Shown piece by piece: positions 24,501 to 31,772 of a stretch of 33,497 nt of DNA (the stretch's first letter is position 1; the number at the start of each line of letters is the position of its first letter). The stretch spans positions 1 through 33,497 of the forward strand of contig CAIXSY010000365.1 of NCBI GenBank assembly GCA_903922175.1. The letters are read 5' to 3'. The notes below the pieces were generated by a model. That model was not told where the DNA came from and made no database searches. It was given only the letters and a program-made list of their open reading frames with translations. The DNA comes from an uncultured delta proteobacterium (GTDB taxonomy: Bacteria; Bdellovibrionota_C; UBA2361; CAIXSY01). The translations under genes were made by a program, and so were the position numbers.

Positions 24501-24600
24501 CAAACGGCAACTTAGCTATCATTAGTTTCATTTTTACAACCGTGGCACTAAATAGCACCGATGCTTTACATGCGATTTTCTGAGATCCTTTGCCTGCCAT
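21571..24600 (-). CDS. Hybrid sensor histidine kinase with degenerate ATP lid
   Basis: A 1009-aa membrane kinase. Hydrophobic segments near residues 28-50 and 208-228 bracket a periplasmic domain. Three PAS units follow (~235-355, ~375-495 PAS_3 type with GYTREEF, ~500-615 with YLVWMKDGEGRF). The HisKA has ASVSHEIRVPMAGVVG (H639), the ATPase ~735-858, and a C-terminal receiver ~880-1000 with LLAEDNP and phospho-D933 in VIFMDCQMPG. The ATPase N box (NLLRNAIKFSP) and G1 (ADTGIGI) are good, but the G2 region reads ANEMGLDLPISK where relatives have GGTGLGLAISK. This could weaken ATP binding. It resembles BarA/ArcB-type phosphorelay kinases. Start choice is uncertain, with no clear ribosome binding site. 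Confidence 0.92.
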   Translation of the reverse strand: MAGKGSQKIACKASVLFSATVVKMKLMIAKLPFVFGTCTLCTLMFLAFLGYERALYIKSARSMSAAAVASLDPEDVKRLASHRITEREPFYHHVQSRLRALRLLQPGIRSVYLLTIRNSSLSLLVHSGIFPVPPHLQPGAAFPYDFEMPIENHDSVEAFDLVPRQYRADGAYSVYTPFRIKGNLVFLVMDFKASRLDWLLDLCGDETAPFQILFLTALGFLLIIISVLAVRSRDAVYRKMFEDTNAIMLLVDPQSGTIVDANPSACQFYNYSRGAIRKFKISQINISSPDEVQSRLHEISSGVRRRFESRHRTSEGKVYDVVVQSIPLVVRGHPLLFSIITDVTAQKEAEMAHRAEEEKTRGNERRLRLVLEATNDGFWDWNNTTGEVFYSDGLITMLGYTREEFIPSVSTWRSLVHPQDLARVEGVLQEHLQHKTDLYSCEHRLRKKDGTWLWILDRGQLVECDDNGTPRRTVGSHSNIQERHEAADARDRYTAYLQAIFDNFPYLVWMKDGEGRFLVGNTAFTESCKLDTPVALIGKTDFDVWPADLAASHIADDRIVLESKRKKQVEERVTVGSEIRWFETYKSPILNSEGQAIGTVGCTRDISDRKDAETKITEARIAAVRANKAKSEFLASVSHEIRVPMAGVVGMAQLLTETALSQEQQEYVETIKTSAEALLVILNDIFDFSKMETGRLIISPSAFSFKELVRRVIAVNSSRAEEKTLQIVNTVEDSLPEFLMGDSLRIGQVLINLLRNAIKFSPTCSSITIRSFADSHAGKHMVHFIVADTGIGIAEDRLEIIFEAFPQAETKTFVQANEMGLDLPISKQLVELMGGKIWVESQLGAGSTFHVLLPLTPALHVSQQKEDTPPCHSAPIRSLHILLAEDNPAYQKITRSLLEKAGHNVRIVDNGKDAVERYQTMDPSQAFDVIFMDCQMPGLNGLEATRCIRQVEVERHTHVPIIALTAYAEEGGLEKCLEAGMDEYLSKPIDHSQLTLILARIAHRKFTQP

Positions 24601-24886
24601 ACCGCTAAATTCGCCGATGGCTCAAGAAGCTCCCTACCGTTTTGCAACCGTCATGTGGGGCAACACCTCCCCCCTAGACTCGGTCTTTGACCACCCGTGA
24701 ACGCTTACACCGTTTTTTGTCCTTTACGGAGAGGCACCAAATAATCGGAAATGTTACCGCCATGCCACCTGGTTGTATATATGCGAAATGGGGAGATTGT
24801 ATGGGATTAAGCCGCTCCCAAGGAAGCAGGCAAGGTGCCGGGTAGTAAGTCCTATCCCGGTTACATCCTTCTATTGCAGACTGGGC

Positions 24887-25261
24887 CTATGGCTGCAGGC
24901 CGCCATTAGCGCTGTTCCAGGCAAACGTAGTATTTGAAGAGCTATGCTTGGAGGTACCGGTGAAATTGCTTGCCGTCGCGAAGGGAGTGGTTATTTTGAG
25001 TGTGACACCCGGGGATGGAATGCCACGCATCGTGGGTAGAAGCGAGGTGCAGCTCGATTGGTCGCACGGCAGGTAGATCTCATAGTCAGCGTAGTATGCC
25101 TCCTCAGCAGTAGCCACATTACAGAGGTCCATCTTGGCGCGAGCATCGAAGCCTTTGGCTCGGTACTGAAGGAACTGAGGTATAGCGACTGCGGCCAAGA
25201 CTCCCAATATACCGATTACTGCCAATAATTCCGTAAGAGTAAAACCACCTTCGCGCTTCAT
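24887..25261 (-). CDS. Type IV pilin-like prepilin
   Basis: A 124-aa protein with a short basic leader and a class III cleavage site, KREGG-FTLTELL, conserved Glu at +5 of the mature chain and the hydrophobic assembly helix AVIGILGVLAAVAIPQF. The mature part is small, with a probable disulfide loop between CDQSSC-type cysteines (~66-71) and Ser/Thr-rich C-terminal strands. It may be a major or minor subunit of a type IV pilus or type II secretion pseudopilus; no assembly genes are in the window. AAGGGG just before the ATG is the ribosome binding site. Confidence 0.88.
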   Translation of the reverse strand: MKREGGFTLTELLAVIGILGVLAAVAIPQFLQYRAKGFDARAKMDLCNVATAEEAYYADYEIYLPCDQSSCTSLLPTMRGIPSPGVTLKITTPFATASNFTGTSKHSSSNTTFAWNSANGGLQP

Positions 25262-25328
25262 CCCGCCCCCTTGGTATATGTAGATATTATTAGTCTTCTA
25301 TACAATCCTCCTGCAGCTGCACCCTTCT

Positions 25329-25348
25329 GCAGGCGCATTATCGCCTGC
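25329..25348. other. GCAGGCG / CGCCTGC hairpin
   Basis: A perfect 7-bp stem with a 6-nt loop between the prepilin gene and the 171-aa gene. It has no T-tract on the minus strand, so it may be a structured leader or spacer and not a terminator. Confidence 0.4.
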
Positions 25349-25414
25349 CTCTTTGAGCATCCAAGTATCTGAATAGCCAGCGACTACCAACAAAAGCTGC
25401 CCTCGCTAAGATTA

Positions 25415-25930
25415 TCACCATTGCGTAGCCTGTTGTGATTCGCCATACAGCTCGCTCCCGAATGCGACCAGAGCCCCTTGTGCTAAAAAGTAGAATGAGC
25501 ACCGCTTGAGCAGCTGTTCAGCCTCAGGGCGTGCTATTTCTTTCGATCGTGGCGAGGCAAGCTCCAAGATGCACTCCTTACCCCACCAGGCAGCCAACGT
25601 GTCTTCTGATGCTACATTAATTATACTGTCTAAGACGCACGTAATATCTTCTTCGTCAATCGCCCCGAAACTTCCCATAACCTTGGTTGCTACCTGCTGG
25701 ACAAAGGCCTTCTGGCTGACCACGAAATACCTTCCGCTTAGGCCCCCTTTGAAAGGTCGGTCTGCCACATAAAATTCCCCTGCCATGGGGAACCGATCAA
25801 ACGTATTACCATCGGGGGGGATTGGCAGTATCGAATCTCCCCAATCATTAAGAATCCTGCCCAGTGTATTCTCGATATTCTGCCTTATTGTCCTCATCCG
25901 CCTCTCCGCTTTAATTGTAGGCTCTGACAT
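25415..25930 (-). CDS. Unknown 171-aa protein, flagellar-class promoter
   Basis: I do not recognise a family with confidence. The protein is soluble and begins with a charged helix (MSEPTIKAERRMRTIRQNIE). The middle part, KVMGSFGAIDEEDITCVLDSI followed by INVASEDTLAAWWGKE, loosely recalls the helix of CheC/CheX phosphatases (E/S-x2-N near a small-residue helix), but the expected acidic position is not conserved. The strongest clue is upstream: a sigma-28-like promoter nearly identical to that of flagellin lies about 105 bp before the ATG. A motility or chemotaxis accessory role is therefore likely by regulation, not by homology. Confidence 0.6.
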   Translation of the reverse strand: MSEPTIKAERRMRTIRQNIENTLGRILNDWGDSILPIPPDGNTFDRFPMAGEFYVADRPFKGGLSGRYFVVSQKAFVQQVATKVMGSFGAIDEEDITCVLDSIINVASEDTLAAWWGKECILELASPRSKEIARPEAEQLLKRCSFYFLAQGALVAFGSELYGESQQATQW

Positions 25931-26034
25931 CCGCTAATCTCAACGCCCTTGGCTTTCGCAAACAGTGGCTAACCTTGATGAGCGTCGTTGCAATAATCAG
26001 GCTTCCGCGGTGCATCTCACCGCACACAAACTAA

Positions 26035-26061
26035 CTTCGGCATAGTCGAATGTAATCTTTA
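26035..26061 (-). promoter_or_regulatory. Sigma-28 (FliA)-like promoter of the 171-aa gene
   Basis: On the minus strand: TAAAGATT (26061-26054), 12-bp spacer, GCCGAAG (26041-26035), preceded by AATATTAC. The whole block TGTAANCTTTAGTAATATT (plus strand, 26051-26069) recurs at 27301-27319 before flagellin, with three differences over 26 bp. Confidence 0.6.
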
Positions 26062-26159
26062 GTAATATTACATCAGAAATATTGAGCGCTTGGGAAGGGA
26101 CTCGTCGGTCTTGAGGCTGAGGCTAAGCCTCTGATGCTTAGTTTAATAATTTGCTCCAC

Positions 26160-26193
26160 TCATGAGAGGGAGAATTGCTTCCCCCTCTCATGA
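26160..26193 (-). terminator. Terminator hairpin of the flagellin gene
   Basis: TCATGAGAGGG (26160-26170) pairs exactly with CCCTCTCATGA (26183-26193), 12-nt loop, 15 bp beyond the flagellin stop codon. No strong T-run follows on the minus strand, so its efficiency is uncertain. Confidence 0.55.
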
Positions 26194-26207
26194 CCTTCTT
26201 ACCTAAC

Positions 26208-27080
26208 TTATCCAAGCAACGTCAGCGCCAATGCTGGCTGCTGATTGGCCTGCGCCAAGACTGAGGCACCAGCTCTCTGCAAGATGTTCAAGCGCGTCAG
26301 CGTAGCAGCTTCACTTGCCACATCCACATCGCGGATGCGGGATTCGGCTGCGGCGAAGTTTTCACGCGATACCGCCAGGGTGTTGATTGCAACATTCAGT
26401 CTCGACTCAATCGACCCAAGAGTACCACGTGTTTGCGCCAGGGAGCCGATTGCGCCCTGAATTGCATCCAACGTAATACGCGCCGCCGACTGCGCATTAG
26501 TCGGGTTTGGGTTAGACTGCCCATCGACGATCGAGTAGCTCAACGATGAGCTCCCCGCCATAGCCAGACCAAGCGATTGCAGTGTGCCCTGCACACCGGC
26601 AAACGAGATCTGCGAGGTTGAGGATGAGTTAAACCCAATCTGCAAGGTCAACTGCTGTGTTCCCGATAGCAGCGTCACACCATTGAACTTGGTCACGGTC
26701 GCAATGCGCTCAACTTCCGAGCCAAGCGCCACGAACTCGTTCGACAGTGCTGAACGCTGCTGTGCGGTAAAGACTCCGTTTGATGATTGCTCGGACAGTT
26801 CCGCCAATCGAGACAGCACGTTACCAACTTCACTCAGAGCAGAGTCAGCAATCGCAATACACGAAATACCGTCATTGGCATTTCGAATAGCTACGGTTGC
26901 CACTCTTTGGTCTGCTTTTAGCGAGTCCGCGATCGCAAGGCCTGCCGCATCATCGCTGGCGCGATTAATACGTTGACCGGAACTCAACTTCTCAAATGTT
27001 TTACTTAATGCATCAGATGCTATACCCAACCGGCGCTGGGCTTGCAGTGATACAATATTCGAGCCTAGTGTAATCGCCAT
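26208..27080 (-). CDS. fliC: Flagellin
   Basis: A 290-aa short flagellin, the filament subunit exported through the flagellar type III apparatus. The N-terminal D0/D1 part has LSKTFEKLSSGQRINRASDD, AAGLAIADSLKAD and the ANDGIS segment. The C-terminal part has SRENFAAAESRIRDVDVASE, AATLTRLNILQRAGASVLAQ and ends LALTLLG. Only a brief variable region (~140-205) lies between, so it lacks extended D2/D3 domains. AAGGAGGAATAAT before the ATG is a near-ideal ribosome binding site, as expected for a very highly expressed gene. No other structural flagellar gene is adjacent. Confidence 0.95.
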   Translation of the reverse strand: MAITLGSNIVSLQAQRRLGIASDALSKTFEKLSSGQRINRASDDAAGLAIADSLKADQRVATVAIRNANDGISCIAIADSALSEVGNVLSRLAELSEQSSNGVFTAQQRSALSNEFVALGSEVERIATVTKFNGVTLLSGTQQLTLQIGFNSSSTSQISFAGVQGTLQSLGLAMAGSSSLSYSIVDGQSNPNPTNAQSAARITLDAIQGAIGSLAQTRGTLGSIESRLNVAINTLAVSRENFAAAESRIRDVDVASEAATLTRLNILQRAGASVLAQANQQPALALTLLG

Positions 27081-27283
27081 ATATTATTCCTCCTTGAATT
27101 GTCAAATCCCAGTTATGCTATTCCATTAGCATAAGCTAAACGCCTGCCATCAGGCTCATGTAGCAAGTACGAATTCGACCATCAGTTTTTTAATGGCGGT
27201 TAAAGAAAGCTGTAGATGTCGAAAGGCATCTCCAGCACCACAGCTCAATTCCACCGCACACACATTATCGTCTCCAATGATTA

Positions 27284-27311
27284 GGTACGGCAGGATCGTC
27301 TGTAAGCTTTA
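27284..27311 (-). promoter_or_regulatory. Sigma-28 (FliA)-like promoter of flagellin
   Basis: On the minus strand: TAAAGCTT (27311-27304), 12-bp spacer, GCCGTACC (27291-27284), preceded by AATATTAC. Transcription would start near 27275, giving a flagellin leader of about 200 nt. Flagellin is the classic FliA target. Confidence 0.65.
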
Positions 27312-27482
27312 GTAATATTGCACCAGTGGGCGACGTAGGAATCCAATTTTAGTTTAGCTGAGGCTGGGAAAGGAGATATGTCCGGCTCGCTTCGATAACG
27401 CCCCCCTGGCAGCGCCTATAAAGCATGCATATCTAAAAACCGGTCTTCCGCAGGATCTGTGGATAGAACACGTCTACCGGGC

Positions 27483-27562
27483 GTAACTGCTCAATAACCC
27501 CGGGTAAAAGGACTTTGCTTAAACTTGCAGTAACCGTATTCACGGGGTTATTGAACAGTTAC
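27483..27562. repeat. 80-bp MITE-like unit with 20-bp inverted ends
   Basis: GTAACTGCTCAATAACCCCG (27483-27502) is inverted at 27543-27562 with one mismatch around a 40-bp centre. The ends match the dispersed repeats at 1499 and 31869. The 5'-GTAA terminus resembles IS66-family inverted repeats, but no 8-bp target duplication is visible. Confidence 0.75.
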
Positions 27563-27653
27563 CATCAAGCATCTACCACCCGCGAACATTTACTGTTAAG
27601 TATATATATCTTGATATCTCTTGTAACCTAACTCACTTACGTAAATTGACATT

Positions 27654-28322
27654 ATGCACATCCTCGTCGTTGAAGATGATGACTCGCTTGCGCAGGGAAT
27701 CGCTACTGCCCTGCGTCAGAATTCCTATACCGTCGTCGTATTGCGTGACGGCGTGAGTGCCGATGCAGCTCTGAGTGGTCCGGCGAAATACGATATGGTC
27801 GTACTCGACTTAACTCTACCGGGGATGGATGGCAGTGAGGTGTTGCGCCGGATGCGGGAACGCAACAATCGTACCCCGGTGCTCGTCCTGACCGCACGCG
27901 CTACCCTCGAAGACCGCGTGCTAAATTTAAACGCTGGTGCGGACGACTACGTCACCAAACCTTTTGCCCTGGCTGAGCTCGAAGCCCGTATTAAAGCACT
28001 TCTGCGCCGCAGTCCCTCCGTCAATGTGGCATCTGGGGAATTTTCTATTATCCTGGATGCCGCCAACCGAGCACTGCGCATCGGTGACAAGAGCGTAGAT
28101 CTCTCCGAACGCGAAGTGGAGATTATGAAGGCGCTGTGCAAGTCACCCAATGAGGTCGTCAAGCGCGAGAAGATCCTTGCCCGGCTCACTATGAACGAGG
28201 AAGGAGATGCCCAGATAAGCCTTGAAGTATATATTCACCGTTTACGCCATAAACTCGAAAGAACGGGGGTTGAACTCAAGACCGTGCGAGGACTAGGCTA
28301 TATGCTCGTTTGCCCGCCATGA
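27654..28322 (+). CDS. OmpR-family response regulator (QseB/PmrA-like)
   Basis: A 222-aa two-domain regulator. The receiver has VEDDDSL, phospho-acceptor D52 in MVVLDLTLPGMDG, the switch threonine in VLVLTARATLEDRV and the conserved lysine in DDYVTKPF. The C-terminal winged helix (~125-222) has LSEREVEIMKALCKSPNEVV, VYIHRLRHKLE and VRGLGYML. It binds DNA as a phospho-dimer. The ATG of the kinase gene overlaps its stop (ATGA), so the pair is co-translated. Target genes cannot be read here; mlaA and the small membrane protein lie just beyond on the opposite strand. Confidence 0.94.
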   Translation: MHILVVEDDDSLAQGIATALRQNSYTVVVLRDGVSADAALSGPAKYDMVVLDLTLPGMDGSEVLRRMRERNNRTPVLVLTARATLEDRVLNLNAGADDYVTKPFALAELEARIKALLRRSPSVNVASGEFSIILDAANRALRIGDKSVDLSEREVEIMKALCKSPNEVVKREKILARLTMNEEGDAQISLEVYIHRLRHKLERTGVELKTVRGLGYMLVCPP

Positions 28323-29728
28323 AGCTTCCCTTTAATTCACTAAAATTCAAACTAACGTTCTGGTTGCTCCTGTGCTCTGTTGGCTTTTGGTGCGTTGCCG
28401 CTATATGGATATACCATGCAGCTCAGCGCGCTTCATTTGAATTGCACGACTCCACACTTTGCTCTCTCGTTGAAACCCTAGCCCAGGCACTACACCAAGA
28501 CGGAGTTCGGCCGGACCTCTATCCCGTGTTAGGTATTGTCCCCACACTGCACGTGTGGCACAGCGATAAGCGATATTACGCGATACGCGATACTCACGGT
28601 GAGTTGATGCCGGGTAGCGCCCCCGTTGAGTGGCCCACGGTAGTTTCCGAACAGGTAGAACTGCGTGACACTAGAATGCTGAGCAAACCGGTGCGCATGG
28701 CGACAAAGCATGTTCGCGCTGCAGGTACTCAATTCTACAGCGATATCGCTGTCGCAGAAACTATTGACGGCCGTATGCTCGTAGCACGCGAGGCCGCTCG
28801 TCACCTAATTGGCGCATGGATGGTGTTGTTGCTACTGCTGTGCGTGACGGTTGTTATGGTGGTATATCGCACTTTGCTACCGCTTGAGAAAATTCGAAGA
28901 CACGTACTGGCTGCCCCCTTGTCAAATTCGGCATTGGGGGCGTTAGATACCGTACATCCCCCATGGGAGATACAGCCTCTGGTTGCAGCCATTAACAATC
29001 TGCGCGAATATAACCACGCGGAGATAACTCGGCAGCGAACCTTCTTAAGTGATGCTGCGCATCAGCTGCGCACACCGCTTGCCGGACTAAAACTGCAGGT
29101 CGAACTTGCACAGCGTGATCCCAGATTATCTGAAGCCTATGAGGTTCTTAGCCACCTTCAGTCCGGCATCGATCGCACGTGCCTTCTCGTCAACAAGATG
29201 CTTTCTCTCGCGGCGACAGAGCCAGGGCTGTATAAACCAGAGGCTTTGAGTATATGCGATCTTTGTGTCATCGCACATGAGGTAGTAACGGATTTTGCTT
29301 TGCCTGCATTCAAGAATAAGATCGATATCGGGTGTGAGCCACAGATGACCTCCGTTCACGTGCGCGGGCACAACTGGGCGCTGAGAGAATTGCTTAGTAA
29401 CCTAGTTGACAATGCAATACGCTATACCCCGGAGCAAGGATCGGTAACCGTCGAGCTGCATCGGCAGTCCCAAGAACTTATTCTTGCTGTCGACGACACT
29501 GGTCCTGGGATCCCAGAAAGCGAGCACACACGAGTGTTCGAACGTTTCTATCGCGTACCAGGTGTCGGCGGGGAAGGAAGCGGACTTGGGCTCGTCATCG
29601 TCAAGGAGATAGCTTCTCAACATGGTGCGACCGTGCACCTCGGGGTCGGCCGCAGCGGCAAGGGAACCCGGGTTGAGGTGCGTTTCCCCTATGTCGACCC
29701 CCCAATCCCCGAAATCACTACCGTATAA
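28319..29728 (+). CDS. QseC/PmrB-like sensor histidine kinase
   Basis: A 469-aa inner-membrane kinase from the ATG at 28319; an in-frame TTG nine bases upstream gives a slightly longer frame. Membrane segments lie at about residues 12-32 and 165-185, around a periplasmic domain of ~130 aa. The HisKA box is FLSDAAHQLRTPLAGLK and the ATPase has NLVDNAIRYTPEQG, DDTGPGI and EGSGLGLVIVKEI. The N-terminal 2CSK-like layout and QLRTPL box match the QseC/TctE group. ATGA overlap with the regulator gene indicates they act together. Confidence 0.92.
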   Translation: MKLPFNSLKFKLTFWLLLCSVGFWCVAAIWIYHAAQRASFELHDSTLCSLVETLAQALHQDGVRPDLYPVLGIVPTLHVWHSDKRYYAIRDTHGELMPGSAPVEWPTVVSEQVELRDTRMLSKPVRMATKHVRAAGTQFYSDIAVAETIDGRMLVAREAARHLIGAWMVLLLLLCVTVVMVVYRTLLPLEKIRRHVLAAPLSNSALGALDTVHPPWEIQPLVAAINNLREYNHAEITRQRTFLSDAAHQLRTPLAGLKLQVELAQRDPRLSEAYEVLSHLQSGIDRTCLLVNKMLSLAATEPGLYKPEALSICDLCVIAHEVVTDFALPAFKNKIDIGCEPQMTSVHVRGHNWALRELLSNLVDNAIRYTPEQGSVTVELHRQSQELILAVDDTGPGIPESEHTRVFERFYRVPGVGGEGSGLGLVIVKEIASQHGATVHLGVGRSGKGTRVEVRFPYVDPPIPEITTV

Positions 29729-29785
29729 AGCCGAACTATCCCGTTCGCAAAACCGTTCGCGGAAAATCTTGACGGCCAGGAACCT

Positions 29786-30031
29786 CTACTTATCATACTC
29801 CACTGTATAGCTGCCTGGCTCTTTGGCAACAAAGGTCGTGGTAACAATCCTGCCCTTCTTGCCCTTATGGTGCCCCGGATCTTTGCGCTCCTCTTTTGTA
29901 TCGTAAAGGTAGCCGATCAAAAAGTTGACCACGACCCATATAATGCCCACAACGATGATATAGAAAACGACAGTCATCGGGCCCTCGCCACGTTCGTCGT
30001 TCGCCAATCTTCTAAGGTCAAAAGCTCTCAT
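29786..30031 (-). CDS. Small single-pass membrane protein, unknown
   Basis: An 81-aa frame: a charged N-terminus (MRAFDLRRLANDERGEG), one transmembrane helix (~19-43, MTVVFYIIVVGIIWVVVNFL) and a basic cytoplasmic or periplasmic tail ending in a beta-rich segment (GRIVTTTFVAKEPGSYTVEYDK). I do not recognise the family. AGG four bases before the ATG could serve as ribosome binding site. It is convergent with the kinase gene (57 bp apart) and lies 50 bp after mlaA on the same strand, so it may be the last gene of the TSP3-mlaA transcript. Confidence 0.55.
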   Translation of the reverse strand: MRAFDLRRLANDERGEGPMTVVFYIIVVGIIWVVVNFLIGYLYDTKEERKDPGHHKGKKGRIVTTTFVAKEPGSYTVEYDK

Positions 30032-30081
30032 ATAACCTATGATACACCACTACCGGTCGCTATGGTAACCCGAAACAGAAC

Positions 30082-30846
30082 CTATCTTGCCGCGTTATTC
30101 GAAGGGCTCTTTTCGACGGTGATCTCATCTTCTTCCTCCGGCGGATTACCATCGTAGAGCTCGCCGCGGCGATATTGGTAATAGACACCCTGAACGAAAA
30201 GGTAGTAGTCCACCGAACTTTCCTTGGCCGTCTTAACCCCTTCCAGCAGCCGCACGCGGGTGTCAATCGCTTTGAGGACCGTCGCCCCTGAGGCGATGGC
30301 TAACTGCGCATCACTATGCAAATTAGTATGACCCAACCAATAGAAAGGATTAAGTACCGTATCGACGACTAAACCAACGGTGTCGCGCATATTGCTTGGG
30401 CCGAGAAACGGCAGAACGATATAGGGCCCCGCAGGCACGCCATGATAGGCTAATGCTATGCCGAAATCCTCTTCATGATCGGGTAGTCCGATGTGTTTAC
30501 CGACATCAATCAGACCAGCAACTCCCACGGTGGTATTAACCACGAAACGTCCGGTATGTTCCAACGCCTGTGTAAACTTTAGCTGGACGATATCGCTCAC
30601 CAGATACATCGGATAGCGCAAGTTCTTGAAGAAGTTCTTGACCCCCGTTTCTACGGTATCAGGAACAACATCGTGGTAGCCCTGCGCAACCGGCTCTAGC
30701 AGATTAACGTCGAACTCATCATTGAACCAGAAGATGCCGCGGTTCACTGATTCTAATGGATCGGAAACCTCACTATCACTTTGCGCAAAAACCACCTGCG
30801 GCATCAGCACAAGTGAAAAAACAACCGATAAAGCAGCGCTTCTCAT
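30082..30846 (-). CDS. mlaA: MlaA/VacJ outer-membrane lipid-asymmetry protein
   Basis: A VacJ/MlaA family protein of 254 aa from the preferred ATG. Signature blocks: DPLESVNRGIFWFND, the NFFKNLRYPMYLVSDIVQLK segment, RFVVNTTVGVAGLIDVGKHI, HEEDFGIALAYHGVPAGPY with LPFLGPSNMRDTVG, and a C-terminal tail. MlaA removes mislocalised phospholipids from the outer leaflet. The N-terminus (MRSAALSVVFSLVLMPQVVFAQS) is a signal peptide without a lipobox cysteine, unlike E. coli MlaA, so it is probably not lipidated. A longer GTG-started frame from 30882 overlaps the upstream gene's stop but would hide the signal peptide. The MlaE-F-D partners are encoded at 5.4-8.1 kb. Confidence 0.92.
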   Translation of the reverse strand: MRSAALSVVFSLVLMPQVVFAQSDSEVSDPLESVNRGIFWFNDEFDVNLLEPVAQGYHDVVPDTVETGVKNFFKNLRYPMYLVSDIVQLKFTQALEHTGRFVVNTTVGVAGLIDVGKHIGLPDHEEDFGIALAYHGVPAGPYIVLPFLGPSNMRDTVGLVVDTVLNPFYWLGHTNLHSDAQLAIASGATVLKAIDTRVRLLEGVKTAKESSVDYYLFVQGVYYQYRRGELYDGNPPEEEDEITVEKSPSNNAAR

Positions 30847-30881
30847 ACAAAAGGCCCTTTTTATTACACAAGCTCCTGCCA

Positions 30882-31772
30882 CTACTTACAGGTTGCCTCA
30901 GAGATAGTTGCGTCCGAACCCAAAAGTAACTCCTTCCAATCTACAATGCCATCATGATCAGTGTCATTGCTGCGCGGGTTCATTCCAAGGGCCACCTCAA
31001 CGTCATCACGGACACCATCGCCATCCGTATCGGGATTTTTAGGATCGAGCCCAATCTGATTCTCATACTCGTCACTCAGTCCATCGCCGTCGGAATCGAC
31101 CGGTCGACTGTTCGGATCGAGCGCATCGCTACCCGACAAAAACTCAGCCTGATCCCTGACACCATCTCGATCGGAGTCAGCGGAATATGAATCTGTACCT
31201 ATCTTTCGCTCTTCGTCGTTGGGCACGCCATCCTGATCATCATCGACACCACGCAAGCGATCGATCAAGCGCGTGCATGGCGTCGCCGCCGGCACGGAAT
31301 TAGAATCGTGCGTATCGGATCCACTATCAACTTCGAGCTGATCGGTATAACCGTCGCTATCGCTATCGGTAAAAATTCCCGGAACAGCTTCATCAGAGTA
31401 TGCCCTGCCCAGCCAATTAGAGGGCTTGGTGTTGTTTTGAGCCGCGCTCGCTGTCGTTGAGCCGGATGCGGTACTCTCGCTAAGCTTTTCCAATGCTCCT
31501 AGATCCATCCCCTTCGCGGCGTGCTGTCCTACCAGCGTGCTGGTGGTGACACTCGTCGTCGAGGTCGAGCTCGCACCATTCGTGGTCGTAGTACTAGAAC
31601 CTGAACCACTCGTAGTTGTTGTTGTAGAAGAAACCGTCGTACTACTCGGCAAGCTCGTCTGCGAACCCAAATCATAGTCCTGCTGGCAAGCCTTCGTACC
31701 AAGACCACAGACAGCTATATAAAGGATTGCCGCCGTAGCGGTTATTCTGTGACCGAAAATTCCATTATTCAT
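30882..31772 (-). CDS. Secreted protein with thrombospondin type 3 repeats
   Basis: A 296-aa exported protein. An N-terminal hydrophobic segment (ATAAILYIAVCGLG) is followed by GTKAC, possibly an imperfect lipobox. A Ser/Thr-rich low-complexity linker covers ~38-80. Residues ~133-285 contain six calcium-binding D-x-D-x-D-G-type loops: DSDSDGYTD, DDDQDGVPND, DSDRDGVRD, DSDGDGLSD, DTDGDGVRDD and DTDHDGIVD, at irregular spacing. Such repeats form calcium-stabilised rods on the cell surface. Its stop codon lies just ahead of mlaA, 36 bp before the preferred ATG, so the two are probably co-transcribed, an unusual pairing. Confidence 0.85.
   Translation of the reverse strand: MNNGIFGHRITATAAILYIAVCGLGTKACQQDYDLGSQTSLPSSTTVSSTTTTTSGSGSSTTTTNGASSTSTTSVTTSTLVGQHAAKGMDLGALEKLSESTASGSTTASAAQNNTKPSNWLGRAYSDEAVPGIFTDSDSDGYTDQLEVDSGSDTHDSNSVPAATPCTRLIDRLRGVDDDQDGVPNDEERKIGTDSYSADSDRDGVRDQAEFLSGSDALDPNSRPVDSDGDGLSDEYENQIGLDPKNPDTDGDGVRDDVEVALGMNPRSNDTDHDGIVDWKELLLGSDATISEATCK

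Larger units (their letters stand above)
27081..27653. other. Intergenic region upstream of flagellin
   Basis: About 573 bp. It holds the flagellin sigma-28-like promoter (27284-27311), a long flagellin leader (~200 nt), the 80-bp MITE-like unit (27483-27562) and, at the right, the promoter zone of the response-regulator gene, AT-rich around 27590-27640. No coding frame is convincing. Confidence 0.5.

Noticed and set aside
27475-27570. Target-site duplication around the 80-bp MITE-like unit
   Set aside because: The flanking 8-mers TACCGGGC and CATCAAGC do not match, so no duplication can be claimed.
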